A stretch of 64,000 nt of DNA from Brachypodius melanocephalos. Taxonomy: Eukaryota; Chordata; Aves; Passeriformes; Pycnonotidae. Within the stretch, counting starts at the first letter, position 1. Each line of letters opens with the position of its first letter. The notes beneath the pieces are model-generated. The model was not told the DNA's origin. It saw only the letters and a program-made list of their open reading frames with translations, and ran no database searches. Positions 1 through 13,040 of this stretch are shown here, one piece after another. The stretch spans positions 17,508,717 through 17,572,716 of the forward strand of contig VZSR01001479.1 of NCBI GenBank assembly GCA_013398615.1. Reading direction: 5' to 3'. The position numbers and the translations under genes are program-made.

Positions 1-89
1 GGATCGACTGGTTTCTTCAGGCCTGTCATTACTGTCATCCAGTAGCCGTGGCCGCTTCACAGGAGAAGCCTCACTCTCCGACTGTGAAT
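1..89 (-). CDS. Coding exon 4 (partial, cut by window start) of an unidentified nuclear-type protein
   Basis: On the minus strand the exon begins just after an AG acceptor (intron end ...ATACGACAG) and stays open to position 1, where the window ends. Entry is in phase 1: two bases complete a codon begun in exon 3, followed by 29 full codons. The reading starts DSQSESEASPVKRPRLLDD and continues NDRPEETSRS. It has an acidic Ser/Glu cluster, then the basic patch SPVKRPR, which resembles a monopartite nuclear localisation signal and contains an SP site that a proline-directed kinase could use, then a polar acidic tail. No folded domain is visible, so the catalytic or binding domains should lie in exons beyond the window. 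CpG content and codon quality are clearly better than in the surrounding AT-rich DNA. The acceptor's pyrimidine tract is only moderate. I do not recognise the family. Confidence 0.72.
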
Positions 90-3000
90 CTGTCGTATTC
101 ACAATAAATATTTTAGGAAAAATATTAGAATTTCCTCGCTGAGGCATCCCTTTAGGCAGACTGAAGGTATATTGCTTTCAGCTGGGGTCACCACCAAGCA
201 GTGTGATACCTCCCATTCTATTGCATATGCATATTTTCTTACCAATCAAAATGAGCATCAAGTAAAGGACAAATTATCTTTGCTCCCTATAAGAACCCCT
301 CCTGCTGTCAATACTGAATATAAAATGAACTGATTAGCTTCTTCTCAGCCTTGGCTGGGTTATACAGAGATATATGTAGAGCATACACCGTCCTAAACAA
401 TTGCAGTCATCTCATTTATTTTCTCCTCTGCGCTGCCTTCGGTGTCCCACACAAACTGACTGAAGTTGATGAAAAACAACTGAGCACAGGTTTGACCTAT
501 TTCCTCCCTGGGCAGGAGGGGGATTTTTCAAGCACAGCATGTAAATTGTATTTCTCATGACTGAAGGCGGTACATGAAAGCACCATACCATGCTTCCCGC
601 TCTTTCCACATGGATAACAATTTAAATGTAAATTAGTATACACCAACAATACAACCTCAAATAAAATAAGCATGATCTGTATATACATCCTATAAATTCC
701 AAATGCTCAGCCATTTCTAAAGTATTAGTCAGAATACTATTTGCATTAATAACTTCATAAATTTCAGCTTATAAGAAAATGGTGTGTGGAAAGCCTTTAG
801 AAGTTAAAGTTTACAACAGTCTTACTTCAGGTAGCATAGTGCCCTTTTTTCAGTCTTTTTTTTTGTTTTTGTTTTTACACTGGAGAGGGTATTGACAAAG
901 GTTCTAGAGCAGCACATGGAATGCACATTATTGACTGAACTGTGAGATGCCCAAGCCTTGTTTTCGTGGCATGTCAGAGACACAACATTTCACTGGATCT
1001 GCGGCTCTGCAATCCAAGTCAGGTCAGAAAAGACATTTTCCCTTCTCAGATCTGTGCACAGCAGAATCAGTGCTGTATTTCTTTGTAATAAGAACTGAAA
1101 ATAAATCTAATCCCGACTGTACTAAAAATTAAATTGTTTGTTCAAGTGCTGCAAGGAGCTGCTGAAAGACATTACTGTAATCAGTCAGTATTCTATTGCA
1201 TGGTGGTGAACATGGGAAAAAAAAGCCCATTAGCTGAGTTAAATCCCTTTTGAAACAACATTAATCCAACAAGTAACAGGCTAAATCTATCTTTTTGGCA
1301 GGATGGTAACCTATTGAACACTGTACCATTATTCTAGGATTCCATTGCTTATGTCTGCTTTGGGCTGTCCTGGATTAGGCAGGAAATGGTAACTGCCATG
1401 GATACAACACCGTCCATAACCTTGTTATGAAGCTATCTTACCTGAGCCACTGCTTATCAGCACCATGACTCTCCTTGAATAAACACCTAAAGGAGTCAGA
1501 CTTGGAATACTTGGTAGCTTCTCCCTTTGAGGATGCTCTGTTAACTCCTCCTGGCTCCTCACATGCAACACAAACTAATTCACATTTCTTACCTGTGTTT
1601 CAGCCCTTGTGTCACAGTGTTTTTCCAGCTGTTGTGCCCCATTGTTACAGCCATCACAAATACACATCGTGCCTCACTGGGGCCCACTTTATTTCTGTCA
1701 TATCACTCTCAAGATATGCTGAAAATGTGCCTGGCTTTACAACAAGTATAAAGCCTCTGCATCTCACATTTCATAGAAGAGCGAATTGCTTTCTGCACTG
1801 CATACAGGTGATAAGTTTTTATTAAGCTGCAATGATTTTATCTGATGTGTGCCTCAAGACAGCCACCTTTTTGATCAGTGTCACAGATTACAATTTACAC
1901 CTTAGAAAATACATATATTAGGACTAAACTAACATTCAGTACATGACGTATTTCACCTCTGCATGCTTGGCTGTGCAGGAGCCTTTGGCAAGGAGAAGAA
2001 AGTAGTGCATAGTGCATTAATACAGCTATGGAACAACTAGTCCTGTCTTAAATCTCTGGAGAAAACAGTTCAAGGGGAAGATCCTTTGAACAGCCTGCTG
2101 ATTCCCTGAACAGAGATCCCAACTCGTACTCCAAGGCCAACAGTCCCATGGACATTTGTTTTCAGAGTGCCTGGAACACCAGGCTAGCCTTGAGTGTATA
2201 AGGACACATCCTACAACAGTCCAGTGACCTGGCTGACTCAGTGTTCAGTAAAACCTGCTTGAGCCCACCTTGCTGCCCCAGATGGAGATCTGCATCATTT
2301 GCAGTTTATTCACTACTCAAAGAACAGGTACACTGCCATCATGGAACAGCTGCCTCCCACACATCTTGGCTTCTGGAAATACAAGCTGTTCTGGTAGTTC
2401 TCAGAAGCCAGTTTGGGGTTCTGAATTATGCTGATGGAAACCATAGTGGTCTGCTGATCCTAAAGTCCAAATAAGGGATTCATGGTGTGAGTCAACCAGT
2501 GTCTAATAAGTTAATGAAACCATATGCCTTAATGAGAGAAACAGCTACCTCAAGTCAGGCTAGTAATCCTACAAATGAAAATACTTAATGACACACTTCC
2601 TATTAATTGGTAGTGACCAACTGAATATTAACATGAGTTGGTCATTATCATAGAAATTACAGATATCTCATTTTTTACAATGTGTATCTTTCTGCCATAA
2701 ACTAAAACACTTAGCACTGAGGTAAACTCAACCTGGCTCTCAGGGACTCTCTGATCACTGATTGCCCAGGGCCTCAAACACCAGGAGTCCAAGCTCATAC
2801 TCATCAAAAACCAGACCCACAGCAAACACACTTCCATCTTCCCATGGGCAAGTACAACGAGCAAGGAGAAAGCACCGAGCAGAAATTAGACCTATTAGAG
2901 TCAGTCCTATGTGCATTTCTTCCAGCTCATGTTACTTTTCATGATACTGATACATGCAATATAGTACACAAAATACATCTTCCAGCACCTGGAGTCTTGC

Positions 3001-3691
3001 AACCTTAAAGTTCAAAGATCTGACAGGAAAATGAAATTGTCATACACAGCTTTACTACTTGGAGGGTAACTGAAAAAACCCCTAGGAATACAGGCTGAAG
3101 TACTGCAACTAGAATCAAGAGTAAATTCCCAGTATGAATGTTTAAACAATCAAAAAAGGCTAAGAGAAGAGGGTTCTCTCAGCCAGTGACTGACAGTGGC
3201 TTTTCTCAAAAGGTTGGTTCATTCAACAGTTGGTTCCTTCACAGTTACCTCTTCCTTTGCTTCTAAGAAATATTTTCCATGCTCAACATGCATTTCAGTC
3301 TTGCACTTAAACCAGCAAATACCCAGACTGAGAGAAAAACAAAAATGCTCTTCTTTTACCCACAGATGTCAAAAATCATAAAACTTCTCTGTAAAAATGA
3401 ACAATAAGAATGAGAAATCCCCAAAATCTCAAGAAGAAACTGCTCAGCAGAGTCACTGCCATTGACATACTCTCACTGCAATTTTAATTCTGAGTTAAGA
3501 AACAAGAATTAACTAATTGATATCTGATGGTGGAGATCCTTCTAATTGTGTATCAAACTCCCATTTGAAATGAGAGAACAAAGAAGTTCAGTTAGGCAAG
3601 GCTGAAACTGGAGGCTTGTCTGGAATCAACATGCAGAGCAGTGTTTTTAAAATTATTATGTCATGGGCAAACACTCACGTTTGTTTCTCAC

Positions 3692-3783
3692 TGTCCTCAT
3701 CTTCATTACTCATGGTCTCCCCTCAAAATTTTTCCAATGTCCTCATCTTCATTACTCATGGTCTCCCCTCAAAAATGTTCCAA
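3692..3783. repeat. 46-bp tandem duplication, two copies
   Basis: Two adjacent copies of a 46-base unit, 3692-3737 and 3738-3783. Both begin TGTCCTCATCTTCATTACTC and differ at about two positions near the 3' end. The near-identity points to a recent local duplication. It lies within an intron and has no evident coding role. Confidence 0.95.
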
Positions 3784-5370
3784 AAAAATGGCACCTGAGC
3801 CGAATTCCACTCCCTTACTCTCCAGCCTTGGAGGAGTTTGCAGGCTGCTCACAGATGGCTTCAGTTACCATCATGATGGCTCCTCCATGGCATTTGGGGG
3901 GAGGGTGGGACACTCTAGGCCAACAGAGACCTGGGCTAACAAAACAGAGGAGGAGGAAGGATGGAAGAGATGGGAAAATAGTAAGAAAAAGAGGATCTCT
4001 CCTCTGCTGCTGGTTTCTTCAGGAAGATGAATCTGTTTAATCTCCGGTTTCATGACAGCTTTTGAGGTACTCAGTCAGGTTCTTTTCTTATCATAAAGAA
4101 CCCATCACACAGACTGGCATTTATGATCTCGGCTGTCTGTGCAAACACCAGAACAAACAGTCTTTAATGAATTCTCAAACATTACTGCCATTTCCCCTGA
4201 AACTATTTTAGAAGCAGCTTAAGTTGTTAATACCTCTGTCAATGAAGAAACTTGCATAGTAACAGACAATAACTATGTAACATGGATTAACTAAAATTTG
4301 AGCTTGCTGCCAATTTCTAGTTGTTGTTTGGGGTTTTTTTTAAATTCATTATTCTCTTCTAAGATGAGGGATTACTTAACTGCCTGGCATGTTGATTATG
4401 CATTAAAAATTTCATCTAGAGAAAACTGCCTCTATACAAATCTTTCCTATCACATTTACCAGAATCATCATTTAAAATAATCTCTCTAGTTCAAATGAAT
4501 CTAAAATCAACACTGTTGTTCCAAAACCCTTCTGCTTGTTGACTGTTAATGAAGAAACAGAAATTCAAGATTAACACTTCATAAGCCAAGTCTGACAACT
4601 GTGACCGCCTCAGTCCCTCCCTGTTGTTGTACAGTGCTGTGGAAAACACTATCCTGGAACTCTGATATTTCATAGAAATGAACATCCTATCTGTCTTCTC
4701 ACACAATCATGAGTGCATCTCAAGGCCATGCATCTCTTTGGAAGCATTCACACTAAGAAATGTTATTTCTTTTGTGAATTCACCTCAGTGTTTTTTTAAA
4801 ACACTATGGGCAGATGTCTCAAAAATATCTTACATAAGCTCTTTAGTAATATTTAACCACACAATCTCTTTTCTAGTATCATTGCAGGGCCCTTAGCATC
4901 ATTATTTCACCGATTTATTTTTTTCCCCTCCATAGAGTTTAAAAGCAACTGCACTAAACTCAATGTCCCTAAACAATGTGGAATTGAGAGACCACATGGG
5001 AACAGTCTCTACAGAACTCACATCCTGTCAGTAGCTTCTTTGCCTCACGAGGCTCTCCATGAAATCACACTGGAGACTATAAATAACACCCATAAGTTGC
5101 ATTACATAAGTTACTATTTCTCATCCATCACCACAACCATGCAACAGTAGTTGTTTCCAGCTCTAATGAGTAAAAACAACCAATAAAAAAAACCCCCACA
5201 ACTTTCAGCCTAGCTGTTTGAGACACGTAAGTGGAAGGATTGCTGCAAGATGTTCCAAATGTGAAACATTACTGATGTGCTTCAAACTCTTGACAGAAGA
5301 ATTCTCTTTCTCCCTTTGCAATAGAGCTAAGAAAAAGGATTCCATTACAGACTTGAAGTGTTGGATTAAT

Positions 5371-5433
5371 TAAAAAAAAACCCCAAAATAAACAAACAAA
5401 CTCTCAAAAAACAAAAATGGAAAAACAAAAAAG
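5371..5433. repeat. A-rich / AAAC low-complexity tract
   Basis: An A9 run followed by CCCC, AAAC repeats and further A-rich sequence. It is simple low-complexity DNA, possibly the decayed tail of an old retroposon, but no element body is recognisable next to it. Confidence 0.8.
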
Positions 5434-5555
5434 GAACTTAACATGTATACTGATTTGCCTGTAAGTGGTAGTTTGGTGTTCAACAACAGCATGGCTTCAT
5501 TTCTCCAAAACAAGAGTTGGGAGTTGGCACACATGATGTGTTGCTAAAAAAGAGG

Positions 5556-5584
5556 ATATAGATATAGATGTATGTATGTATGTG
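5556..5584. repeat. Short GATATA / TATG microsatellite
   Basis: Two to three GATATA units run directly into about four TATG units. This is a short compound microsatellite in an intron. Confidence 0.8.
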
Positions 5585-8500
5585 ACTGAATGAGTATTAA
5601 TTATTATGATTTCAGGAAAACAGACAATTGTGGAGGCATAACCACACATACAGTTTGGGTAACATTCCACTTGCACATAAGAAAACACTTTCTTACTGTA
5701 GGGGAGAACGGACACTGGCACAAGTTGCCCAGGTGGGTTTGTGGAAGCTCCAGCCACTCAAAAATCTAACTGGACACAGGCCCCAGCCTGCTCTTGGTGA
5801 CTCTGCTCTGAATAGGGAGGTTGGATCAGTCTCCTGAGCTCTCTCCCACCCTCAGCCTTTCTTATTTCTAAGATTCATGGATAAGAAAACAAAAATTAAA
5901 ATCATATACTAATTCCTTCCCCCCATTCACATTTTTTGTTCTCCTCTAAATCCGTATTGGCAGTATTATCACCTGGAAGAAGGAAGTGTAATATACTGCA
6001 GTGTAACTTAATGAGGGTGTTAACTACCATCTCTAATGAAACAGAAGAGACTAATCTAATGCATATTGAAAATGTATGACAAATAGTGAACTACATAGGC
6101 TTCTGCATGCATTTTAGCTAAGCTAAATTGGAAGAAGCGTGAAAATGGCTATTATCCTTTCCTGTCAATAAAATATATAATTGTTAAACTACATGAAAAG
6201 CTAATTACTTTTCATCTCATATTTAGACTCCTATACTACATGTTTTATATTTAAGCTTTTGCATTACTTCCCCCATACTCTCTGATGTCAACATGTCTTT
6301 AGTTAATAGAAATGTTAAGTTATTTCTCAAACATTTTTACTTATATATACCAGATTGCTTCAAACAAGTACATATTTAAATGTATTCAGGCACCTGTACC
6401 GTACAGTTCCTTTGATGGATTAACTTTGGGCATTTCAATTAGAACATTTCCTAAGGCAATGGCCACCTCTACTGCTGCTGGCTGACAGAAGGATTTTGTT
6501 TGTTTAGAAAACAACGTGAATGGCGTTCCTTCCCTGAATTACACCCATGGGACAAGTCTGTAAACCTCCAGAGCCACAACAGATAAGCTTGTGAAGAGAG
6601 AACAGGTTGGACAGTCCTGGTGTGCTGTTCATCTCATGCTCCAAGGGTAAACACCTCAAGAACATGTTTAGAAACAGCTGCTGACAGCAATACCATACAC
6701 ACACAGTGACTGCTGGTGTGTACAGGCATGAGCTTGAATTCCCATTGCCTTGATTACTGGGGGCATTGATGCAGGATAGAAGCTTGATACTATTCTCAGG
6801 ATGCCAAGGAAAGCTGGTTTAGGTTGTTGGTGGGGTTTTTTGTAATGGCTCACAAGCCTCATCTTCATATATTCAGACTATTATAAAGAATGAACCTTGA
6901 AAAGGCCAGAAGATGAAAAGGGCCACAGCACTAAACTCAAAAAAAATTACAAAAAAAAAAGTTTACGGTGTCAATTTGAACTTCTTTTCTCATTATTAAA
7001 TTATGTACTTTAACAGTACAGGGTTAGGGCTGGGAGAGGGACAAAGGCCAATTCTGGTGACACTTGAAGCTGGAGAACAAATGACACCCTAAATGGCCTG
7101 AATAATCAGAACAGGATTATTAAGTCAAAAGATAACACACATGTACAAATAGCTAAATGGAAGAAAAAGGCACAAGTAGGAAGAAAAAAGTCATGACAGT
7201 AATACACATGATGAAGAACCTGTGAAGACAAATCATGAACATCCTGGCCATTCCACAGCACCTGAAGACTGCTTAGCAGTACTCTAATATGCATATTTAC
7301 ATATCTGAATATGTATGTAGAAATACACACAAATAAGCTCACACTGGTTCTGATAAAATAGGAAATTTAAAAGCATTCAGCAATATCATAGTTTTGGTTT
7401 TGCTGACTTATAATGAGAACCTTCTTATGCTTTGCAAAATTCTCTAAAATATGATTAGCAAGAATAGATAATGCTATAAATATTTCATATTCGCTAGTCA
7501 GCTCCAGCATGCATAAATAAGTGGTGCTGCTCTGCTTCCAAATCCTAGTGGTATACTCCAGCTATGTCCTCATCAATCAGATGGTATACAGTATTCAGGA
7601 AGGTAATTCTTCAAACTAATAGCCTAAAACCAGTTCTATATAGAAAATATTTGCTCTGTTATTTTTCACTCATACACAGAGTTTTCCTTGGTAGACCCTT
7701 CCCCCACTGGTATAATGAGGGTTTTCCAAGGCTAAGAGAGATATTCAGAAGAGGAATTGTAAAGAACTCTTGCCTGCTAACAGTGGAAAAAATACTTACC
7801 AATATTTGTATTTCAAAAAACTGATTTGTCTTTTAACTGCAGAACTTCAGTGATGTCATTAGTAACAGAAATCTTGCCATGAGAGACTATAGTTCCAAGG
7901 ATAGTACCTGATTAATGTTAGGGGAAAAAACCCTAAGAGCTCTTGTATTTTGATAAAAAATTTTCCTGAACGCATTGTGAGAAGGTTCTGAAATGTACAG
8001 CTAATCCATCTTCAAAGTACACTTAGTTTTAATTCTGTTACTCTAAATAAAGCTTAACGATCAGGTTATATTTTGACTGTGTTACTATTTCTAGTAATTT
8101 TTTGGTGGGGGGAAACAACCAGCCCTGGCATAGGACACAATTCCTGTATACCTGATTAATGTCTACAGTCCACCAGAAGTCAGGCTGGCTTACCAGGCAG
8201 TTCTTACTGTTTGGAAAGAAGATATTTGGGAAGCTTCTACACTAACCTGAACCAAAGACCAGGGAGAGGAAAAACAGATCTGTGAAACTTGGAGGATGCA
8301 ACAGTACATGCATTGTCTTGTATCTTACATCAGCTCTTTTTCAATCCTTTTTTCCTCCAAGATGTTGCTCTCATTACTCATTAGTTATTCCTCAGAGTTC
8401 ATGTTACAGAAATAATTTGGAACAGAAAGAGGAAAAAGATGTCACTCATATGTTCACGGAACTGTCACACAACTTCGGCACTTTCTAGAAAGATACGCTT

Positions 8501-9962
8501 TCCCTGTGCATGTTCAACAGACTAAAGAATACTTCCAAAAGGCTTTAAAATTACCTTCATATATTTTTTAAGTCCTTATGAAAACTATCATCTAAATGAA
8601 AATACTGAAAACTTGTTCTTAGAAGTTATCTGATGCTCACTGAAATAATTAGTCAGAATTGAGAACTTCATCAAGAGTCAGATGAAACCTCTGGAGCACT
8701 CACATCAGAAAGTACAGCAGGAACTGATCATGGATTTGCTCCCTGCGGGTTACATGTGTTTTAAAATAGTGAAAAAAAATTAATTAAAGAATAAATAAAA
8801 GTGCCTATTTGTTTCAAATATATTTCAGGCCAGTTATTTAATGCTTAATTTCATTTTAAAAATCTCCAGTGCAGTAAAGTAACAATTTTAAAATTATATA
8901 TAGAAGTTTATAATTAGAAATTTAAAATTATGTGTCTCATTTGCTAAAGCATACCTGTAAGGAAGCTGTCTGATCTGAACAGATCAGATCAGGGTGCTGA
9001 CTGCTGAGGTAAAATCAATTCAATTCTTCAGCCTGACAGGAGCCAGGTCTTTGAAGTTAATGATCTCAACTATTCTTTTGTGACATTCTCCATATTGCCA
9101 AAATTAAAACAAACTCTAGGCTTACCAAATCCTCTTCCAGTGGAGTGTAGGTGAGAAATGCAAGATGTACAACCCTGATTTCTCTACCTTTGAAATTAAT
9201 GGAGATGTGCTCTGTTTGAAGTTATGAGATGTAATTTTTCCAGCAGTCTCTGGTTATAAAACAAGGAGTTCAGAGCTGTTGGGAGAACAAGGTTAAGTAA
9301 GGGTAATAGATGTATATTCTTTTATAGTATGTACCTACGGACAGAGATCATTTAATTGACCATAGAGATCTTGAGAATTCTAAAAACTAGACATGGCATG
9401 AAACCACTAAAAAATAATCAAGGTAATGCTGTTTCTTTTTAACCAATATATATATAAAGGCCGAAATATTTGCTCTTCAGTTTCAAGAAACTGAAGACAA
9501 ATCCTTCATCATAATTCCCTAAGACTTTGATAAAAAGAGGTGGTAATATCTGAATTTTAAAACAGTGACCTTTTATTTGCACAGTTTTGTATTTGGCAAC
9601 AGTTTCACCAATCAGACTAAAAAACATCAGCCCATAGAGAAAATGTGAGAAAATGCAGAGGGCAGCAGCACACTTTTTTTCAGGACAGGAGAGTCTCATT
9701 TAGGAAAGCACATGTCATTTATCCTGTTCAAGGCCCAAGAGAACAACGCTGCATGGACTGCTCTCCCAGCTTTTTGCTTTGCATTGACCATCCCAACTGA
9801 CCTTTCCAAGAGTCTCTCTCCCAGCTCTTGTCCACAGTGCTTGAGGCACTAAATGCTTGCCTGTACTTCTAGACCTCAGTTCTCATTAAGTCCTATGTAT
9901 GCTACTGAGGTTAGACTAAGTATCTCTAAACACTCATTTGTATTTGTTTTCCATTAGTGTCA

Positions 9963-10150
9963 CTGAAAAAATCAGGCTGGAAGGGATTTCTGCAGGTCAT
10001 GCAGTTCAGCCTCCTGCTTGCTGCAGAGTAAAACATCAAAGAAATTGGATCAGGTTGCTCAGGGTCTGGTCCATTTTCAAAAATTTTCAAAGACTAAGAC
10101 TTCACAGCTTCTGAGGGTATCTATTCCAGTGCCAACTAGAGGGGAAAAAT
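9963..10150 (-). mobile_element. CR1 LINE 3' fragment, minus strand
   Basis: The plus strand reads as the reverse complement of an avian CR1 3' end: CTGGAAGGGATTTCTGCAGG, then GTTCAGCCTCCTGC, CAGGTTGCTCAGGG, and an ATTCCAGTGCC block in the order expected from the element's 3' terminus inward. The element is therefore on the minus strand, the same sense as the host gene. It is 5'-truncated, as most CR1 copies are, and substituted enough to be old. The inner boundary is soft: similarity fades after about 10150. Confidence 0.85.
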
Positions 10151-11148
10151 CTCAGCCCTTAATCAGCCAGCTATACTGTTCCTAACACAGTTAATCTAGA
10201 CAGTGTTTATTCCTATCATCTGGTACCTTTAGTTTGACATTCAAAATAATTTTCTTACTGGCTGACAATTCAACGTGAACTCCTCTCAAGAGATCATCCT
10301 GTCCTACCGACCCATGTACATTTTCTTCCAAGTTGTTCTTTTTTATGGGATTCAGAATATGGAAATGAAAAATTTGAAACAAAAGGAGCCAAAAGAGATA
10401 AAGACAAGTGAAAGCTGAGGAATGGACTTACACAAACCCTGAAAGTCTTAAAGGGGTTATTTGGTGAAGAATGAAAAAGTTTCAAGGGCTTATCTGAACT
10501 GCACAAAGGATAAAAGAAGATGAATTTGGCTGATTTGAGAGGATAAATAAAGATAGTGGGAATAACAGCTTAAAGTGTTTGGAGGACATTTTCTGTTAGG
10601 ATGCTGAACTTGAACTGACCTCAGACAGCTGGGAGTACTATGAGGTACACAGAGGTGTGTGTGTCAGCACCTGCTGGGAGCTCACACAGGCCAGGAGGCT
10701 CTTATTCTCCACAGAGAGATTTTGATTATTGCTTTCTACTTCTGTTTTACTGAATGGGGTTTTCCCCCCCTGCATAAGGGAAAAAACAGTTGATTCTAAC
10801 CTATGAACCTTTGAATAACCAAAATCTACCTGAATTATTGCACATTTCTGCCACTCACACCAGCATACACCAAATCCCACTTTCTGCACGAGGTAATGTC
10901 CTGGTTTCCACTGGAGTTTTCTTCCTAGTAGCTGGTACAGTGCTGTGCTTTGGATTTGGGATGAAAATAATGTTGATAACACACTGATGTTTTAGATGTT
11001 GCTAAAGAGTGTTTACACAGAGAAAAGGGCTTTTCAGCTTCTCACCCCACCAGTGAGAGGGGCTGGAGGACACAATAAGCTGGGAGGGGACACAGCTAGA
11101 ACAGTTGACCCCACTGGATATTCCATACCTTATGGTGTCATGATCAGC

Positions 11149-11161
11149 ATATAAACTGGGG
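11149..11161 (+). promoter_or_regulatory. TATA-like core promoter motif inside the solo LTR
   Basis: ATATAAACTGGGG occupies the usual U3 promoter position of this LTR class, about 110 bases upstream of the ATTAAA signal. It could in principle drive transcription antisense to the host gene. Nothing in the sequence shows that it is active. Confidence 0.5.
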
Positions 11162-11266
11162 GAAAGCTGGCCAGGGGCTGCTGCTCAGGAACTGGCTGGC
11201 AAAACTTGGTTATTTCTCTCTCCTTTTTGCTGTTTTCCTTTTACACAATTTATTATTATTTTAATT

Positions 11267-11272
11267 ATTAAA
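11267..11272 (+). terminator. ATTAAA polyadenylation signal of the LTR
   Basis: ATTAAA followed by CTGTTTTTAT matches the position and context of the R-region polyadenylation signal in this LTR family. It is on the plus strand, so it should not terminate the minus-strand host gene. Confidence 0.55.
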
Positions 11273-12489
11273 CTGTTTTTATATCCAGGAGTTTTCTTTC
11301 TTGGAGATCATGTAAGACTTAAGACATGCTCTTAAGAGAATTGATCTGAGTTAGTGTGGTTTTGGAGAATAAACTGTCATAAAATGGGAAACATTAATAA
11401 GAATGTAAGTTATCTGTTCATCTATTTATCTTATCCTATAACAGTAATTTTATTTCTTAAGGCCAACAGTCCTTTCAAGAATGACTTCAACAGACTGGTA
11501 AAAAAATAAAGGAGTTAATCCTAAATAAAAATTGCTGGCATGTCTCTTAAGTATTTGTAATTTATCTGTATAGCATGTGAAAGAGTGCTTTCACAGCCAT
11601 GATACATATTTCACCACTTTGGCCACCTCAGCTATCTAGATTCCTCACTTGATGATCAATGCAAAGAAAAGATACACCTAGAAGTCACTAAGTGTGAAAG
11701 TTAATTTCAAAGTAATACTGTAAAAAGTTTCCATTCATCTTAGTTTAGTGTACTTTAACATAGGCAGATAAAAGTATTCCTGTCCTAATACCATAAAATG
11801 ATAGAAAAATAATCTATTTATTTTATCCTGCCTGTACTGAACAGACAGGGACAGGAGTCACTGTTTTCATATGCTGTCATGCTGCTGCAAGCCTTTTCAT
11901 TTCTGAATGCTGTGTTTTTTCCACTACTTGGAAGAAAATTCTCTTCAAAAGTAAACAGCATGAGTGATTAATGTATGAAGTATGAAGACGCTTGCAAAAC
12001 TTCTCTTCAGATCAAAGCAAATATGGACTAAAATTCAAGGCATTTTTTTCACTGCAGTTTAGTAAAGTCATGATTTAGATGTCTAGCACAGAAATGTGTT
12101 AGACTGTGATAGATAAAAATCAAGAAAGTCTTTTTTACAAAAGAAAATAATACCTATTATTGTGTGCTAACAAGCTCTTATAAACCTTCCCAGGAACAGC
12201 TGAAGTTTTTAAACTCAGAGGCAAGATCACCACAGCTATAGCTGACTTTTAACAAACTTTTTGATGTATTGACCCCAAACACATCACTTTGGATTCTTCA
12301 ACTAACTCAATTAGTCTAAAATCATGGGATGCCTTCCATGTAAAAGAAAGTTCAGGTGAACCATATCCACTATTTTTAATGAACAAAGGTGGCTTTGTAA
12401 AGCCAAGAAAGATAAGAGTGGAAATAAATCATACAATTAGAGCAAGTCCTTAATTTTGTTTACTGCTATGACTATTATGATCCTTACCA

Positions 12490-13040
12490 TTAGGAGAATT
12501 TTAATCTACAATAATCATAACACTTCGAGAAGGCTCTTAGATAACCAGGAGAGGAAACCAATCTGTCCATCCAGATAGATATGGGAGCACAGAACAGACA
12601 ATCCAGCATGTCACAGAAATAGGCAATAAGCTGAGGCAGTAAAAAGCCATCAACACACATCATCTGATCATGGCACGGCTTCATCTCCCAGCCTCCATCA
12701 GCTCCTGCTGCATCAGTGCCAGTCCCAGGCACTTCATCCTGTTTGTAATTGCTGATGAGCAGCAATAAGGCCTCCATGCCTCAGCTCCCGTCCGTTCCAC
12801 TTCAGCACCCACCTATTAGGTTGTAACTTTTATTTACAGCCTTGCTTGATGTGCTGCTCTATTAGTACAGCTGGAAACTGAGCAGAGGGAGAGGGAAGAG
12901 CGTCCCTAATGGGCACTATTATTGCTAGGGCTGGGTGATTTACTATGCTGCTCAAAGGCTGTTCTATCATCACTTTCCTGTTGGTGAGAGAGCTCCAAGA
13001 AGGCTGGATTTCAACACAATGCCCTCCAGAAGTCAAACAC
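12490..13040. other. Candidate conserved non-coding block
   Basis: This intronic stretch is more even in base composition than its AT-rich surroundings. It is open over long runs on the minus strand (12490-12777 and 12830-13036) without splice signals or recognisable protein, and it shows no repeat signature. In vertebrate introns such islands are sometimes conserved enhancers. This is inference from composition only. Confidence 0.3.

Larger units (their letters stand above)
10897..11325 (+). mobile_element. Solo LTR of an avian ERVL-like endogenous retrovirus
   Basis: The sequence begins TGTCCTGGTTTCCACTGG and continues through blocks typical of a common bird LTR: AGTAGCTGGTACAGTGCTGT, GTTGATAACACACTGATG, CTTCTCACCCCACC, GGGAGGGGACACAGC and GATATTCCATACC. 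A TATA-like ATATAAACTGGGG lies near 11149-11161 and an ATTAAA polyadenylation signal at 11267-11272, followed by the usual GAGTTTTCTTTCTTGG-type 3' region. No gag, pol or env sequence flanks it, so it is best read as a solo LTR left by recombination. It is antisense to the host gene. The exact 3' end and target-site duplication are unclear. Substitutions show it is not recent. Confidence 0.88.

Noticed and set aside
2090..2480. Slightly GC-richer stretch suspected to be an old LTR
   Set aside because: No LTR-defining ends, TATA or poly(A) signal, and no match to the LTR class seen elsewhere in the window.
3641..4040. Two long overlapping plus-strand open frames
   Set aside because: They arise from the 46-bp tandem duplication and its GC-richer flank. 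The repeated peptide reflects the DNA duplication, not a repeat protein.
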